Shown here piece after piece: positions 62,684 to 64,000 of a DNA stretch of 64,000 bases. The notes beneath the pieces are model-generated. The model was not told the DNA's origin. It searched no databases and saw only the letters and a program-made list of their open reading frames with translations. Each line of letters begins with the position of its first letter. The first letter of the stretch is position 1. Source of the stretch: Rubripirellula sp. (GTDB lineage Bacteria; Planctomycetota; Planctomycetia; Pirellulales; Pirellulaceae). The stretch lies in contig JAQWPZ010000177.1 in NCBI GenBank assembly GCA_029245125.1, positions 1 to 64,000 of the forward strand, read 5' to 3'. The position numbers and the translations under genes were made by a program.

Positions 62684-63412
62684 ATGAATCGCAATCAAGT
62701 CACCGACAAACCACTGGTCTTTGCATACGTTTTTGCACGGGGTGGATCAAAAGGATTGCCTGGCAAGAACTTGCGAAAGCTGGGTGGGCATTCGTTGGTC
62801 GGGCGGGCGATCATGACAGCCTTGCAATCGCATCAAGTTGATGAGGTGATTGTTTCCACCGATAGCGAATCGATTGCCCGAGAGGCGGAACGATATGGTG
62901 GTCTGGTTCCATCCTTGCGGCCCGCAGAATTGGCAGGGGATCGGTCGAGCGAATGGCTGGCTTGGCGACATGCAATCGAACATCTTTCGCCACGTCGACC
63001 CGATATTTTTGTGTCAGTTCCGCCAGTGTCTCCGCTTAGAATCAGTCGCGATATTGATGCCTGTGTGGAAGAGCTGCAACGCGCAACAGCAGAATTGGTG
63101 TTGACGGTTTGCCAATCGAATCGGAATCCATATTTCAATCAAATCCGCGTTGAACCTGATGGTCGAGTCGCATTGGCGATTGAAACAAACGATTGTTTTC
63201 GTCGTCAAGATGCTCCGCCAGTTTTCGATATCACCACGGTTGCCTATGCCGCGAGACCGGATGCGATTTTGCATCGGAGTGGAATCTTCGATTGTGGCTT
63301 GAGCTACGTTGAGGTGCCAGAAGAGCGGGCGATCGATATTGATACTCCACTCGATTTCGAGATTGCAGAATTCCTTGAAACGCGGACGCGAATGAGGAGG
63401 CTAGCAGCGTGA
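62684..63412 (+). CDS. CMP-N-acylneuraminate (nonulosonate) cytidylyltransferase family
   Basis: A 242-residue protein that activates a nine-carbon acidic sugar with CTP. The nucleotide loop ARGGSKGLPGKNLRKLGG (19-36), then IVSTDSESIAREAERYGG, RPAELAGDRSSE, FVSVPPVSPLR and the C-terminal ERAIDIDTPLDFEIAEFL are typical of NeuA/PseF/PtmB-type enzymes; PtmB-like (CMP-legionaminate) is the best guess. It lies in an operon with a Gfo/Idh dehydrogenase upstream and an SDR downstream (GTG overlapping the TGA). Whether the sugar is sialic, legionaminic or pseudaminic acid cannot be decided from this gene alone. Confidence 0.9.
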   Translation: MNRNQVTDKPLVFAYVFARGGSKGLPGKNLRKLGGHSLVGRAIMTALQSHQVDEVIVSTDSESIAREAERYGGLVPSLRPAELAGDRSSEWLAWRHAIEHLSPRRPDIFVSVPPVSPLRISRDIDACVEELQRATAELVLTVCQSNRNPYFNQIRVEPDGRVALAIETNDCFRRQDAPPVFDITTVAYAARPDAILHRSGIFDCGLSYVEVPEERAIDIDTPLDFEIAEFLETRTRMRRLAA

Positions 63413-64000
63413 TCGAGCTAAATGGTCGAACAATTTTGATCACCGGAGGGGCTGGGCACATCGGCCGCGCTATCACTGAGGCTGCGGGGCGGGCCGGTGC
63501 TCGCGTGGCGTGGATCGACCGCGATGTATCGGCCACCTTTGAGTCCGCTGAGACCTTGAATGACTTGGTTGGTCGTCGGTTTGTCAGCGGTTTCGGATGT
63601 GACTTATTGAACCAGAAGGAAACCTGCGAAGCGGTGGACCGCGCGGTTCACTCGCTCGGTGGTGTGGATGGCTTGATACACAATGCCGCGTTCGTGGGAA
63701 CCAGCGAACTGGACGGCTGGGCCGTCCCCTTGCAGGAACAGTCTGTCGAAACTTGGCGAGCCGCCTTGGAAGTTAATCTGACGGTGCCCTTCTATCTCAC
63801 AAAGCATCTGATGGCGAACCTCAAAGCTTCCCGCGGAGCATCCGTGGTGATGATCGGATCGATCTATGGAATGGTTGGGCCTGATCAGTCGTTGTACGAG
63901 GGGACTTCCATGGGAACTAACCCTGCCGGTTATGGCGCGGGAAAGGGAGGGCTCCTGCAGCTCACCCGCTATCTTGCGACGACGATGGCACCTGATGTGC
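63409..64000 (+). CDS. SDR-family oxidoreductase, 3' end cut by window edge (PtmA-like)
   Basis: The first 197 residues of a short-chain dehydrogenase. NAD site TGGAGHIG (12-19), GVDGLIHNAAFVG, LEVNLTVPFYLTKHL, catalytic MIGSIYGM (Ser) and GYGAGKGG (Tyr-x3-Lys). It starts with GTG overlapping the stop of the cytidylyltransferase (GTGA), so it is in the same operon. An SDR of this size beside a nonulosonate cytidylyltransferase recalls PtmA of legionaminic acid pathways. The C-terminal part lies outside the window. Confidence 0.88.
   Translation, partial: MIELNGRTILITGGAGHIGRAITEAAGRAGARVAWIDRDVSATFESAETLNDLVGRRFVSGFGCDLLNQKETCEAVDRAVHSLGGVDGLIHNAAFVGTSELDGWAVPLQEQSVETWRAALEVNLTVPFYLTKHLMANLKASRGASVVMIGSIYGMVGPDQSLYEGTSMGTNPAGYGAGKGGLLQLTRYLATTMAPDV

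Overview
The window looks like a chromosomal segment of a planctomycete, most likely of the Pirellulaceae (Rhodopirellula and relatives). This is inferred from gene content, not from an rRNA gene, since none is present. The diagnostic signs are a DUF1549/DUF1553 protein followed by a DUF1501 protein, a second DUF1501 gene at the left edge, two secreted sulfatases, an archaeal-type formylmethanofuran:H4MPT formyltransferase (Ftr), an unusual EF-Tu, and many TTG/GTG starts. No insertion sequence, phage or CRISPR array was seen.

Left third (1-25 kb): a DUF1501 gene cut by the edge, a murB-ftsQ pair (a remnant of the division/cell-wall cluster), a thioredoxin-fold protein, a Gfo/Idh-like protein, a Nudix hydrolase, a secreted lectin-fold protein, a large fusion of an FG-GAP/VCBS propeller with a sulfatase, and a secreted TIM-barrel protein. 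Next come a Tex-type RNA-binding gene split by one in-frame TAA, RNase Y, tilS, a DnaJ-family gene, rnpA, a DegT-type aminotransferase, a CCA-adding enzyme and a second Nudix gene.

Middle (26-48 kb): rhamnulokinase; an overlapping pair of 5-formyl-THF cyclo-ligase and Ftr; a LamG/DUF1549/DUF1553 protein with its DUF1501 partner; a CE15-type esterase; an HrpB helicase; an ABC pair of the FetAB type; an SGNH/MBOAT pair for polysaccharide O-acetylation; a cyclophilin; a HEAT-repeat protein; a sulfatase with a non-canonical active-site motif; and a GSII glutamine synthetase with a clear terminator.

Right third (48-64 kb): a Ser/Thr kinase, then tRNA-Thr(TGT)-Tyr(GTA)-Gly(TCC)-Thr(GGT)-tuf and tRNA-Trp(CCA)-secE-nusG-rplK. 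This is the same order as the E. coli thrU-tyrU-glyT-thrT-tufB-secE-nusG-rplK region, but it stops after rplK. Beyond it lies an envelope locus: a small secreted Ser/Gly/Phe-rich protein, two outer-membrane beta-barrels, and a C39-like peptidase overlapping the second barrel. It resembles FapD/FapF-type export modules and is my best candidate for an undescribed system. The window ends in a surface-glycan cluster: a glycosyltransferase, then an operon of Gfo/Idh dehydrogenase, CMP-nonulosonate-type cytidylyltransferase and an SDR cut by the edge.

Short tandem repeats (13-37 bp units) recur in spacers and in some coding regions across the window. All functional calls come from reading motifs by eye; no search was run.
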